From: Chlorobiota bacterium
GTDB lineage: Bacteria; Bacteroidota; Ignavibacteria; Kapaibacteriales; UBA961
Direction of reading: 5' to 3'
DNA: 64,000 nt
NCBI GenBank assembly: GCA_014191195.1
Contig: BJGZ01000006.1
Span: 62,001-126,000, forward strand
Positions 28,548-36,794 of the stretch are shown piece by piece. Within the stretch, counting starts at the first letter, position 1. Each line of letters starts with the position of its first letter. A program made the translations under genes and the position numbers. The notes under the pieces were generated by a model that saw only the letters and a list, made by a program, of their open reading frames with translations, did not search any database and was not told the origin of the DNA.

Positions 28548-28997
28548 TTAATCACAAGAACCTGAATTACATTTGAATTGTAATATTAGTTTATCGTTTG
28601 AAAATACTCTAACAGAAACTCCAGACTCTCCATAATCACACATTCTTACCCAAGGGAATACAGCAAAACTAACTTTTTTTAATCCATAATTTGAGGGAAT
28701 ACTTCCATTTAGTATAATCTCTTTTGTTTCGTTGTCTTCAATTTCAATTTCAATTTCTGACTCATTAATTGAACTTATTTCAATCCTTCCTAACTCATCT
28801 AGAAATCCACTAAAACAACAAAAATATATTCCTTCTTCATAATTTAATTGATTACTTGGAATTTCTTTTTTATCATTTAGTTTAAAAACTTTAATCTTAA
28901 CATCACTTTTATTTGTATTACCAAGTATGTAAGTTGATGGTAATATTAGACTTGTTATTATTATCAAATATAATTTAACAACGTTTTTCTTAATCAT
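28548..28997 (-). CDS. Exported protein of the element, paralogue of 29111-29641
   Basis: 149 residues with a signal peptide (MIKKNVVKLYLIIITSLILP). After it come VKIKVFKLNDKKEI, a conserved FPW near residue 118 and four Cys at the end of the protein and in the middle (FCCFSG, FKCNSGSCD). It shares the IKV-x2-FK-x3-KK start and a later P-W motif with the upstream gene, so the two look like diverged duplicates. No family is recognised. Confidence 0.6.
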   Translation of the reverse strand: MIKKNVVKLYLIIITSLILPSTYILGNTNKSDVKIKVFKLNDKKEIPSNQLNYEEGIYFCCFSGFLDELGRIEISSINESEIEIEIEDNETKEIILNGSIPSNYGLKKVSFAVFPWVRMCDYGESGVSVRVFSNDKLILQFKCNSGSCD

Positions 28998-29110
28998 GAG
29001 GTTTTCCTACAAATTGAAAATTTAAAAATCAGAATTATTAAAATGAATAAAAGAGATATATAAACTACCTCACCACACACACAAGAACCACTTCATTATC
29101 TAAAGACTTG

Positions 29111-29641
29111 TTATTCTAACTCATAATGAATACTCATGATACGATTCTCACTCATGATACGATTCTCAACTTCCCGTAAAAAATTATTCCTTTCAATAAG
29201 AATTAGATATTTACCCTTACTCATAATCCATGGAGATAATGGAAGTATATAAGTAGTTCCTTCTTCTTTTCCACGATAATTTGAAAGAAAACTTTTACTA
29301 ACTGTGAATGTAACTGTATCTTTGAATAAAACTATACTTTTCGTTTCTACATTGAAGACTGTTAGTTTATATGATAAATCCTCAAGGTTATCATCAAAGT
29401 ATCCATTCAGAAGTATCTTCTCGATTGGTTCACTTACTGTTATACTATATTCCTTGAAACCATATTCATTTTCAGATAATAAATTGTAAGAATTCAAAGA
29501 GATAGGTTTCTTACTTTTACTTTTGAACATTTGGACTTTGATACCGTCTTCTGTAATGAAGTCACAAAGTGTAGTTAGGGGTGTTGTTAATAGAACACCA
29601 ATAACTAAGAAATAGAGTAGACTCATTTTCATTTCATACAC
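29111..29641 (-). CDS. Exported protein of the element with a repeat duplication at its end
   Basis: 176 residues, signal peptide MKMSLLYFLVIGVLLTTP (preferred start at 29632 or 29641). Motif IKVQMFKSKSKKPIS and LPLSPW align with its neighbour 28548-28997. The last residues contain ENRIMS twice in a row, from an 18-bp tandem duplication at 29133-29168. Likely an envelope protein; function unknown. Confidence 0.6.
   Translation of the reverse strand: MYEMKMSLLYFLVIGVLLTTPLTTLCDFITEDGIKVQMFKSKSKKPISLNSYNLLSENEYGFKEYSITVSEPIEKILLNGYFDDNLEDLSYKLTVFNVETKSIVLFKDTVTFTVSKSFLSNYRGKEEGTTYILPLSPWIMSKGKYLILIERNNFLREVENRIMSENRIMSIHYELE
29133..29168 (+). repeat. Tandem 18-bp duplication inside a CDS
   Basis: The unit CTCATGATACGATTCTCA occurs at 29133-29150 and again at 29151-29168 with no difference. 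It is in frame and doubles six residues near the C-terminus, which points to a recent slippage event. Confidence 0.9.
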
Positions 29642-30139
29642 CCATGAATTTATAATAATACTAACCCAATACTCAAACTTACTTAATATTCAAACCAAGT
29701 TAACTACACATTATCTACTCACTCATACCCACACCCATACAATTCACCCCATCCTCATTAAACACCCCTCATATTTAATTTCTGGGTCATTTACACCCAT
29801 TCTAACCACACTACAATCCACTATCAATAATGACCTTTTCCATACTCCTCAATATCACAACTGATATCAACGGTACCTATAATATTAATACCTACCACTA
29901 TACTAGAGGGGGTGGTATAATTAACCGTAAATGGTAGAGGGGGGTGGGTATCCACAATCATAACTCAAATCCTTTTTCATATCGGAAACAAAAATTCACT
30001 AGAGGAAAACCATTCACAATCGTTATGATTTTGATTAAGAATAATCCAATAACATTTATTTCCCGGAATGTCTTTGGTCCCATCACACTGGAACCCTAGA
30101 TTACATCAAAATAATTCTGAATTAAGATTGATAACACTT
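29642..30139. other. Non-coding stretch holding the right inverted repeat
   Basis: About 500 bases before the recombinase. Contains the right arm 29705-29931, a C/A-rich strand bias opposite to that of the left arm, and a G-rich block near 29935-29950. No gene is seen. Confidence 0.7.
29705..29931 (-). repeat. Right arm of long imperfect inverted repeat
   Basis: Reverse complement of the left arm at 25553-25767; the innermost 44 bp (29705-29748) are identical to 25724-25767. The arms enclose 3.9 kb and leave the recombinase outside. Confidence 0.88.
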
Positions 30140-30775
30140 ATGAAAGTAAAGTATCAAAGAACTTCCACGATGGAACAACACGGTGAGAGATTTGGAATGG
30201 ATGTGGATGGATATGACCTCATTCTCTTTGACCGTGGTATTAGTGGAACAAAACCATTCCGTGAAAGAACAAACGGTATGAAGATTATCACATTGGTTGA
30301 TGAAGGTAGACTGAAAGAACTAATAGTTCCTGAACTAAGAGATATTGGTAGAAATACATTTGATACAATCTCTGTATTAGATTATATGGAAAAACACAAT
30401 GTGATAGTCACCATACAATCACTCGGTAACCTTCAAAGTATCGTAGAAGGAAAGAAAAACCCACTATGGACATTAGTTTCAAGTATCATGAGTTCACTCT
30501 ACCAAATGGAATTAGAGAACTTGAAATTGAGAACTCACATGGGAAGACAATCCTATCTGATGAGAGGTGGTAAATTGGGAAGGAAAATGGGTTCCAATGA
30601 GAATGTGACAACCTTCATGAATAAACCCAAGTCACAAGAGATTGTGTCTCTACTGAACCGTGGTAAATCTGTTCGTGATGTATGTGGTAGATTAGGTGTC
30701 TCACCGAACTTGGTGACGAAGGTGAGAAGGATACTGAGAGAATGGAATGATGGTGATGTGACTATGGTGGGATGA
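30140..30775 (+). CDS. Small serine recombinase (resolvase/invertase family)
   Basis: 211 residues from ATG 30140 (MKVKYQRTSTMEQ); the longer frame from 30068 has unrelated residues ahead. The nucleophile Ser is in YQRTST, followed by DRGISGTKPFRERTNGMKII, GRNTFDTI and a C-terminal HTH (SVRDVCGRLGVSPNLVTKV). The second catalytic block reads ELRDIGRN where relatives have D-R-x-x-R, so one conserved Arg is replaced by Asp. It ends 105 bases before the right direct repeat and is the only recombinase in the element, so it is the candidate integrase or inverter. Confidence 0.85.
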   Translation: MKVKYQRTSTMEQHGERFGMDVDGYDLILFDRGISGTKPFRERTNGMKIITLVDEGRLKELIVPELRDIGRNTFDTISVLDYMEKHNVIVTIQSLGNLQSIVEGKKNPLWTLVSSIMSSLYQMELENLKLRTHMGRQSYLMRGGKLGRKMGSNENVTTFMNKPKSQEIVSLLNRGKSVRDVCGRLGVSPNLVTKVRRILREWNDGDVTMVG

Positions 30776-30880
30776 TAGTATGAAATCCACTTACTATCGG
30801 ATTGATTGAAGGTAGAGGAAATCCCTGAGATGATGATTGGATGTGATGATGATGGATGTGTGTAAGTCTAATAATATCAA

Positions 30881-30954
30881 CCTCTTCCTCCGCAACCTAG
30901 GTAAAACTGGGGTTTATTCAACCGATAATTACATATGTAGTTATCGGTTTTTTT
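30881..30954 (+). repeat. Right direct repeat (attR-like), 74 bp
   Basis: Copy of the tRNA-Ser 3' end and terminator, one mismatch from 25174-25247. Only the last 12 bases of the tRNA are present here, so it is not a second functional tRNA. Confidence 0.9.
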
Positions 30955-30955
30955 T
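30922..30955 (+). terminator. Terminator copy in the right direct repeat
   Basis: Same CCGATAATTA / TAGTTATCGG hairpin as after the tRNA, followed by eight T. It would stop transcription coming out of the recombinase gene. Confidence 0.8.
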
Positions 30956-31165
30956 GGTGGAACTTTTGTATTAAAGCATTATATTTAAGTAAGTTTATTG
31001 GCATAATCGAAATCAAAAAATACAAGATTCTGTGCAATATTTTGAAAGTATCGATACCATTTTATACGACAATATCTGAACTATTGCTTCATCTAATATT
31101 GCTATTAGAATTATTCTTAACATATTACAATATCTCTAACTTGTATCATCAAAAGATATCAATGT

Positions 31166-31777
31166 ATGAAATATGTTTTATTCTTATTTTTATTTGTTAT
31201 ATGTAACATTGCTTGTAATCAACAAGTAGTAAAGAATGTATCAAATATATCAAAAGATGAAAAGAACATTGTAATATTTAGTCTTGATTCTGTAGACTAT
31301 AAAGATACATCTAATCATGAGCATTCAGAAATTGTATCAAAACAGAAAAATCCACATAGCATCATCAATAATGATGGAGAATCATCACAAGAAATGTTTA
31401 CATTACTTAGTGCTTCTTCAAAAAGTTGGATTTCTGGATTGCCAAATGGCGATAATGGAATTGAATATTACTTTAAACTTAAAATACATACATCTCAACA
31501 ATTAAGTTTTGATAGTGCATGGATTAACAATGATGTATTTATAATATCTGTATCAAAAGAAACCTCAACAATATCAAATCGACCAGTGACTATTAATAAT
31601 GGCGATATTATAACATTGAGAATTACCGATTTGCAAAATAGAACAATCAGAAAGGCAAATGTAAAAGCACCAATTGATTTCAATGGAGCAGCCTTGATTT
31701 CTTATAAACTTGATGATAAACAGAAGTATTTTATTATCAAAGAAATACAAACACAATCGCCGATATATAGAAAATAA
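31166..31777 (+). CDS. Lipoprotein of unknown function
   Basis: 203 residues; lipobox FVICNIAC near residue 17. No family recognised. The following BNR gene starts 29 bases later and may be cotranscribed. First host gene after the element. Confidence 0.6.
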   Translation: MKYVLFLFLFVICNIACNQQVVKNVSNISKDEKNIVIFSLDSVDYKDTSNHEHSEIVSKQKNPHSIINNDGESSQEMFTLLSASSKSWISGLPNGDNGIEYYFKLKIHTSQQLSFDSAWINNDVFIISVSKETSTISNRPVTINNGDIITLRITDLQNRTIRKANVKAPIDFNGAALISYKLDDKQKYFIIKEIQTQSPIYRK

Positions 31778-31806
31778 TATTTATTAATAATTAATTAACA
31801 ATTGAA

Positions 31807-34422
31807 ATGCTTATGAAAACCATTGTAATACTACTAGTGCTCATCTTACTAAGTTCATCTACGCATGAAGTACATGCACAATCATGGATAAACACTATAC
31901 AGGATGAAAACCCAACATTTCAGAGCATGAAAACATCTTTTTATGATTTCTGGAAAGATAAAAAGATTACAAAAGGCCAAGGTTATAAACAATTCAAGCG
32001 TTGGGAATGGTTTTGGGAATCAAGACTTTTACCTAATGGAGAGTTTCCTAGTCCTACGATTAATATTGATGAATATCAAAAGTATTATGCATCACTGAGC
32101 AAAAATAAATACAATAAGACTTTATCTTCTGATAATTGGGAATTTAAAGGACCCGCTACTTCTCCAGGAAAATATTATGGATTGGGCAGATTAAACTGTA
32201 TCGCTTTTCATCCTACAAATAAGCAGATCTTCTGGGTTGGATCACCTGCCGGTGGATTGTGGAAAACAACAGATGGTGGAAGCACTTGGGCAACAAATAC
32301 TGATGGCTTACCTGTTCTGGGTGTAAGTGATATAGCCATTGATCCCACCAATACAAATATTATGTATATCGCAACCGGCGATGGAGATGTTGTATTACGT
32401 GGAGGTGATACAAAAAGTATTGGTGTTTTAAAATCAAGAGATGGTGGTTCTACGTGGAGTGGAACAGGGCTAAGTCATACCGTCGCTGAAAAGAAATTAA
32501 TTAGAAGACTCTTGATACATCCTAAGAATCCTCAAATACTTCTTGCAGCATCATCAGATGGAATATGGATGACATCCAATGGAGGAAAAACCTGGACAAA
32601 TCAACAGCCTGGTTATTTTATTGATGTGGAATTCCATCCAACTGATCCTTCAATTGTGTATGCATCTACTGTATATGTTCCTTATTTAACATCCGACACT
32701 GTAGCTCATATTTATCGCTCAACAAATACTGGTAGTTCTTGGACATCAGTTGCTTCTTTAGAAGATGTAGGGAGAATTGAATTAGCGGTTACTAAAAGTT
32801 CTCCGAACTTAGTACAGGCTCTTTGTTCTGATTTATCATGGGGTTTGGCTGGAATTTGGTCTTCATCAAATAGTGGTGCATCATTCATTGAAACCTTTAA
32901 AGGAACCACCACAACTAACTTATTGGCTACAGAGTATGATGCCACTGGAACAGGAGGCCAAGGATGGTACGATTTAGCCTTAGCAATCAATCCATATAAT
33001 GCTAATGATGTGTGGCTTGGAGGTGTGAATACATGGAAATCAACTGACGGTGCACAGAATTGGGGTCTAAATTCATGTTGGTCTCCATCTATAAATCAAA
33101 ATCCTAATCAAATACAAACAATTCATGCTGACAAACATTTCTTTGCATATCACCCATTGGATAGTGGAGTTTTGTTCGAATGTAATGATGGAGGTTTATA
33201 CAAAACTACAAACTCAGGAAAAGACTGGATTGATCTGAGTAATGGTTTGGGTATAAGCCAAATTTATAGAATTGGTGTTTCGCAGACAGTTGAAGATAAT
33301 GTTGTCTGTGGTTTGCAAGATAATGGTTCAAAGCTAATTGACAGTAATGTATGGGCAGAAGCAACAGGCGGTGATGGAATGGAATGTATCATTGATTATA
33401 CAAATGAAAATATCATATACACAAGTGTACAAAATGGAGTAATTATCAAGGCAGATTTTGAACAAGGTACACAGGAAGAGATATCAAATAATATTCCTGC
33501 TGGTCAAAAAGATTCTACTTCTCCAAGTGGAGCTTGGATTACTCCATATGTTATACATCCTACAAACCCAAATATTTTATTAGCTGGTTATAAAAAAGTT
33601 TATAAAACAACAGATCAAGGGGATTCTTGGTCAGCTATCTCTCCAGAATTAACAAGTGATAATCTTAATTTAATAACAATAGCTCCTTCAGACCCAAATA
33701 CCATTTATGCCTCAACATTTGATTCGCTTTATTCCACTTCAGATGGTGGAATAAATTGGCAATATATTCCTATTGGTATTCCTCAAGCGCAAATTTCACG
33801 TATTGCAGTAGACCCCGCGAATCCCAAAAAGATATTTATAACAATTTCTGGCTATATAGTAGGAAGCAAAGTATTTGTTTCACCAGATGGTGGCCAAAAT
33901 TGGTATAATTATTCAGGTTCATTACCAAATGTTCCTGTAAATTGTATCACATATCTAAAAGGTAGCAATGAAGGACTGTATATAGGAACTGATATTGGAG
34001 TGTTTTATACCGATGCCTCAATGACAGATTGGGTTCCTTATCAAAATGGATTACCTAATGTTATAGTGAGTGACCTTGAAATATCTTATAATGACAATAA
34101 ATTGTGGGCCGGAACACATGGTCGTGGACTGTGGAAAACCGATCTATATACAGGAGCCGTAGGAATTGAAACGCAAAATATTAATAAAGAAATATACATT
34201 TTTCCAAATCCGAATATTGGAAAATTTAGCGTTCAAGTTCCGGACAATAAACAATATGATGTAGCTGTCTACAATATTCATGGTGAAGTAGTTTTTGAAC
34301 AACGACAAATACATTCATCACAAAATGCAATTGAACTTAATCATGTTAAGTCAGGTGTTTATTTTGTTCGCTTAACTATTGACAATACAACAATTTCAAG
34401 AAAAATAATCATTAACAAGTAA
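31807..34422 (+). CDS. Secreted BNR/sortilin-like beta-propeller protein with T9SS C-terminal domain
   Basis: 871 residues: signal peptide, an N-terminal helical part (about 25-110), then many BNR blades such as GLWKTTDGGSTWATN, GIWMTSNGGKTWTNQ, and VYKTTDQGDSWSAI. The last 80 residues (IYIFPNPNIGKFSVQVPDNK then VYFVRLTIDNTTISRKIIIN) are a canonical Por-type sorting domain, so the protein is exported by the type IX system. Function is unknown; related proteins are sialidase-fold surface proteins without proven glycosidase activity. It is terminated by a bidirectional hairpin at 34514-34551. Confidence 0.85.
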   Translation: MLMKTIVILLVLILLSSSTHEVHAQSWINTIQDENPTFQSMKTSFYDFWKDKKITKGQGYKQFKRWEWFWESRLLPNGEFPSPTINIDEYQKYYASLSKNKYNKTLSSDNWEFKGPATSPGKYYGLGRLNCIAFHPTNKQIFWVGSPAGGLWKTTDGGSTWATNTDGLPVLGVSDIAIDPTNTNIMYIATGDGDVVLRGGDTKSIGVLKSRDGGSTWSGTGLSHTVAEKKLIRRLLIHPKNPQILLAASSDGIWMTSNGGKTWTNQQPGYFIDVEFHPTDPSIVYASTVYVPYLTSDTVAHIYRSTNTGSSWTSVASLEDVGRIELAVTKSSPNLVQALCSDLSWGLAGIWSSSNSGASFIETFKGTTTTNLLATEYDATGTGGQGWYDLALAINPYNANDVWLGGVNTWKSTDGAQNWGLNSCWSPSINQNPNQIQTIHADKHFFAYHPLDSGVLFECNDGGLYKTTNSGKDWIDLSNGLGISQIYRIGVSQTVEDNVVCGLQDNGSKLIDSNVWAEATGGDGMECIIDYTNENIIYTSVQNGVIIKADFEQGTQEEISNNIPAGQKDSTSPSGAWITPYVIHPTNPNILLAGYKKVYKTTDQGDSWSAISPELTSDNLNLITIAPSDPNTIYASTFDSLYSTSDGGINWQYIPIGIPQAQISRIAVDPANPKKIFITISGYIVGSKVFVSPDGGQNWYNYSGSLPNVPVNCITYLKGSNEGLYIGTDIGVFYTDASMTDWVPYQNGLPNVIVSDLEISYNDNKLWAGTHGRGLWKTDLYTGAVGIETQNINKEIYIFPNPNIGKFSVQVPDNKQYDVAVYNIHGEVVFEQRQIHSSQNAIELNHVKSGVYFVRLTIDNTTISRKIIINK

Positions 34423-34513
34423 AATCTTATACCATGATATAATGCATATCTCTTAATGTATGAATAAGTTAAAATATCATATATATAAGTTTGTAATAAA
34501 GAAATAAACAATA

Positions 34514-34551
34514 AAAAACCGATAATTAATTAATATAATTATCGGTTTTTT
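34514..34551. terminator. Bidirectional terminator
   Basis: CCGATAATTA (34519-34528) and TAATTATCGG (34536-34545) flanked by A and T runs. It lies between two convergent genes. Its stem matches that of the tRNA-Ser terminators at 25215 and 30922. Confidence 0.85.
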
Positions 34552-34588
34552 AAAATAGAAGACTTAGTACATATCGAATCTTGAACTG

Positions 34589-34861
34589 TTATATATTCAT
34601 ATCTTGAATGATAGGAATAATAAGAATTGATTTTTTTAATTCATAAAATGGAAGTTCTCTAACCATTTTATTTGCTGTTTCTTCATCAAGATTTTTAAGT
34701 ATCAAAACCGCACCATCTTTTGTTGGCCTTAAAAAAAGTTGATCAAGAAAACCATCTTTTTTCCATTGTGATACCATTGCTCGTTCTTCTTGTAAAATCT
34801 GTGGAAAATTAGCTGGAAGATTGTCTGTATCAATAGTAAGTACTACAAGTATTTTGTTCAT
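34589..34861 (-). CDS. YCII/muconolactone-isomerase-like small protein
   Basis: 90 residues, beginning MNKILVVLTIDTDNLPANF, with a ferredoxin-like dimer fold typical of YCII-related proteins (KDGAVLILKNLDEETANKMV, ELPFYELKKSILIIPI). Last gene of a three-gene operon; its start overlaps the DoxX gene by four bases. Role unknown, perhaps linked to electrophile detoxification by its neighbours. Confidence 0.65.
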   Translation of the reverse strand: MNKILVVLTIDTDNLPANFPQILQEERAMVSQWKKDGFLDQLFLRPTKDGAVLILKNLDEETANKMVRELPFYELKKSILIIPIIQDMNI

Positions 34862-35232
34862 GATTTTGAATCCAGTAATGTAGATCTTAACTCAGGAAAT
34901 CGATAAAAAGCTATTAAAAATAATATCGATTGAACTATGCATGGTGCCAAAATTGACTCTCCATGTTCTACATGTGTTGCTATGGCCCCACCCATATAAG
35001 CAGCTAATAACATTGTACCGATGATGCCTGTTCTAGGAATAATAAATAGAAAAAGACATGCTAATTCTAGTATGCCTAGCATTGTGAATGTAGCTGAATC
35101 AATCCCAAAATTGCTTGCCATTTTAAGACTTTCTTCATTTACAGTTAATTTTCCTAATGCGCTGCCTATAAAAACCAAAGATATTAAGCCTGTTAATACC
35201 CAGTAGACGATTTTATTCGATTTCATAATCAT
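34858..35232 (-). CDS. DoxX-like membrane protein
   Basis: 124 residues with four hydrophobic helices (YWVLTGLISLVFIGSALGKL, MLGILELACLFLFIIP). Belongs to the DoxX-like family of small inner-membrane proteins seen next to redox enzymes. Overlaps the YCII gene by four bases and follows the OYE gene by six, so the operon is tight. Start may be at 35226 (MKSNKIVYW). Confidence 0.8.
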   Translation of the reverse strand: MIMKSNKIVYWVLTGLISLVFIGSALGKLTVNEESLKMASNFGIDSATFTMLGILELACLFLFIIPRTGIIGTMLLAAYMGGAIATHVEHGESILAPCIVQSILFLIAFYRFPELRSTLLDSKS

Positions 35233-35238
35233 AGTGAT

Positions 35239-36324
35239 TTAAGTGTGTAAAAATGGATAATCTATATATCCTTTATCTTGGCCTGAATACATTGTTGTTT
35301 TGTCTACTTCATTTAACTCAGCATTAAGCTCAAATCTTTTCGGAAGGTCTGGATTTGCGATAAATAATTTCCCATAAGAAATCATTGCAGCATGTCCTTT
35401 TACTAATTCCTCTTCTCCAGTTTCTCTTGTATAACCACAATTTGCCATTATTGGATGCTCTGATATAGTGTCAATAAACTCTATGATATGTTGAGGATAT
35501 TGAGGAAATTGATCTGTATCAAAAGGAACATTCATTATGTGTAGATACGATAATGATAATGCATTTAAAGAGTTTATCAAAGCAGTAAACTGTTCAATTG
35601 GCTGATGATGAATAATAGAATTATTTGTATTCGTTGGGGAAAGACGAATACCTGCTTTTTTTTCGCCAATTGCAGAAACTATTTCTTCCATAATTTCTAC
35701 TACAAATCGATTCCTATTCTCGATACTACCTCCATATTCATCAGATCTTTGATTTGAACTTTCTGCTAAAAATTGATTTGGTAAATAACCATTAGCAGCA
35801 TGAAGTTCTATCCCATCAAAACCAGCTTCAATAGAATGTATTGCCGCTTGCTTATACTCTTGAATGATGGCCTTAATCTGAAGAACTGTTAATTCTAACG
35901 GAGTTTCATAGTCTTTTGGACCATCAAATGTAAAGTGCTTTTGTCCTTGAATGCCAATTGATGAAGGAGCAACTGGTATATCTCCATGTTTTACTAATGA
36001 ATGCCCTACACGGCCAGTATGCCAAAGTTGTGCATATATTTTGCCGCCATTATCATGAACTGATTGAGTTATTTTTTTCCAAGCTTGAATCTGAGACTGA
36101 GTGTAAATCCCTGGTGTTAGTGGACTTCCAATTGCTTGCTTGCTAATATTAATTGCCTCTGAGATAATTAATCCAGCGCTAGCCCTTTGTGTGTAATATA
36201 ATACTGTAGAAGCTCCTACTTCACCATCAATATTTGCACGAGAACGTGTCATTGGTGCCATAACAATACGATTATTAATCATATCGTTACCAAGGTGAAA
36301 TGGTGATAATAATTTCATATACAT
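35239..36324 (-). CDS. Old yellow enzyme (NADH:flavin oxidoreductase/alkene reductase)
   Basis: 361 residues, FMN TIM barrel. Seen: NRIVMAPMTRSRA at the N-terminus, AGFDGIELHAANGYLPNQFL, and the substrate-binding GRVGHS region. Reduces activated C=C bonds or quinone-like and nitro electrophiles using NAD(P)H. It is divergent from an HxlR-type regulator, a common arrangement in which the regulator senses electrophiles and induces the enzyme. Confidence 0.92.
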   Translation of the reverse strand: MYMKLLSPFHLGNDMINNRIVMAPMTRSRANIDGEVGASTVLYYTQRASAGLIISEAINISKQAIGSPLTPGIYTQSQIQAWKKITQSVHDNGGKIYAQLWHTGRVGHSLVKHGDIPVAPSSIGIQGQKHFTFDGPKDYETPLELTVLQIKAIIQEYKQAAIHSIEAGFDGIELHAANGYLPNQFLAESSNQRSDEYGGSIENRNRFVVEIMEEIVSAIGEKKAGIRLSPTNTNNSIIHHQPIEQFTALINSLNALSLSYLHIMNVPFDTDQFPQYPQHIIEFIDTISEHPIMANCGYTRETGEEELVKGHAAMISYGKLFIANPDLPKRFELNAELNEVDKTTMYSGQDKGYIDYPFLHT

Positions 36325-36369
36325 AACCTAAATTCTAAAAAATTATTTGTAAAAATATGAATTATACTT

Positions 36370-36420
36370 TACTTTAGAAAGTAGTTACACTAATGTATAG
36401 TAGTAACCAAATGTATAGTA
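36370..36420. promoter_or_regulatory. Likely operator region between OYE and HxlR genes
   Basis: TACTTT-AG-AAAGTA palindrome at 36370-36383, GTTAC (36384-36388) and GTAAC (36403-36407) as a spaced inverted repeat, and AATGTATAGTA twice (36392-36402 and 36410-36420, 18 bases apart). Short palindromes rich in TAC/GTA are typical HxlR-family sites. Confidence 0.55.
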
Positions 36421-36440
36421 ATGAGTATTAAAGTGTGATT

Positions 36441-36794
36441 ATGAGTAATAAAAAAGTATTAGTTGATTCTAAAGTATGTTCTTTGAAAGATGTTTTAGAT
36501 GTCATTGGTGGAAAATGGGCAATGCCGATAATCTATACTTTATCGAAAGGAACATTACGATTTAAAGAGATTGAAAGGGCAATCGAAGGGATAAATACTC
36601 GAATGTTAGTAAAAGAGTTAAAAAATCTGGGAGCAAATGGCATCATCACTCGAAAAGTATTTGCAACTGTTCCCCCAACTGTTGAATATACTTTAACCTT
36701 AAAAGGAGAAAAATTATTACCAAGTATTCGATCTCTTCATCAATGGGGTCAAGAATATGCAGTAGATCCACATAAGGATGAAAAAAACATATAA
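36441..36794 (+). CDS. HxlR-family transcriptional regulator
   Basis: 117 residues from ATG 36441; winged-helix core VIGGKWAMPIIYTLSKGTLR and INTRMLVKELKNLGANGIIT. An N-terminal Cys in KVCSLKDVLD matches the conserved Cys by which YodB/QorR-type members sense quinones and aldehydes. Divergent from the OYE operon, which it probably represses. Confidence 0.9.
   Translation: MSNKKVLVDSKVCSLKDVLDVIGGKWAMPIIYTLSKGTLRFKEIERAIEGINTRMLVKELKNLGANGIITRKVFATVPPTVEYTLTLKGEKLLPSIRSLHQWGQEYAVDPHKDEKNI

Larger units (their letters stand above)
25174..30954. mobile_element. Integrative element in tRNA-Ser, 5.8 kb
   Basis: Bounded by a 74-bp direct repeat (25174-25247 and 30881-30954) that copies the tRNA-Ser 3' end and terminator. 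Between the copies lie, in order: a left inverted repeat, a small membrane protein, a lipoprotein, an HTH protein, a 53-residue protein, a coiled-coil protein, two related exported proteins on the minus strand, a right inverted repeat and a serine recombinase next to the right end. Neither a replication gene nor a transfer gene is visible, so it may be a satellite or mobilisable island dependent on other elements. Boundaries are seen; mobility is inferred. Confidence 0.8.
30776..31165. other. Right end of element and first host bases
   Basis: Holds the right direct repeat (30881-30954). The host side (30955-31165) is AT-rich with no recognised gene. Confidence 0.6.

Noticed and set aside
30881-30954. 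Second tRNA-Ser at the right end of the element
   Set aside because: Only 12 bases of the tRNA 3' end are present; no D, anticodon or T arms precede it.
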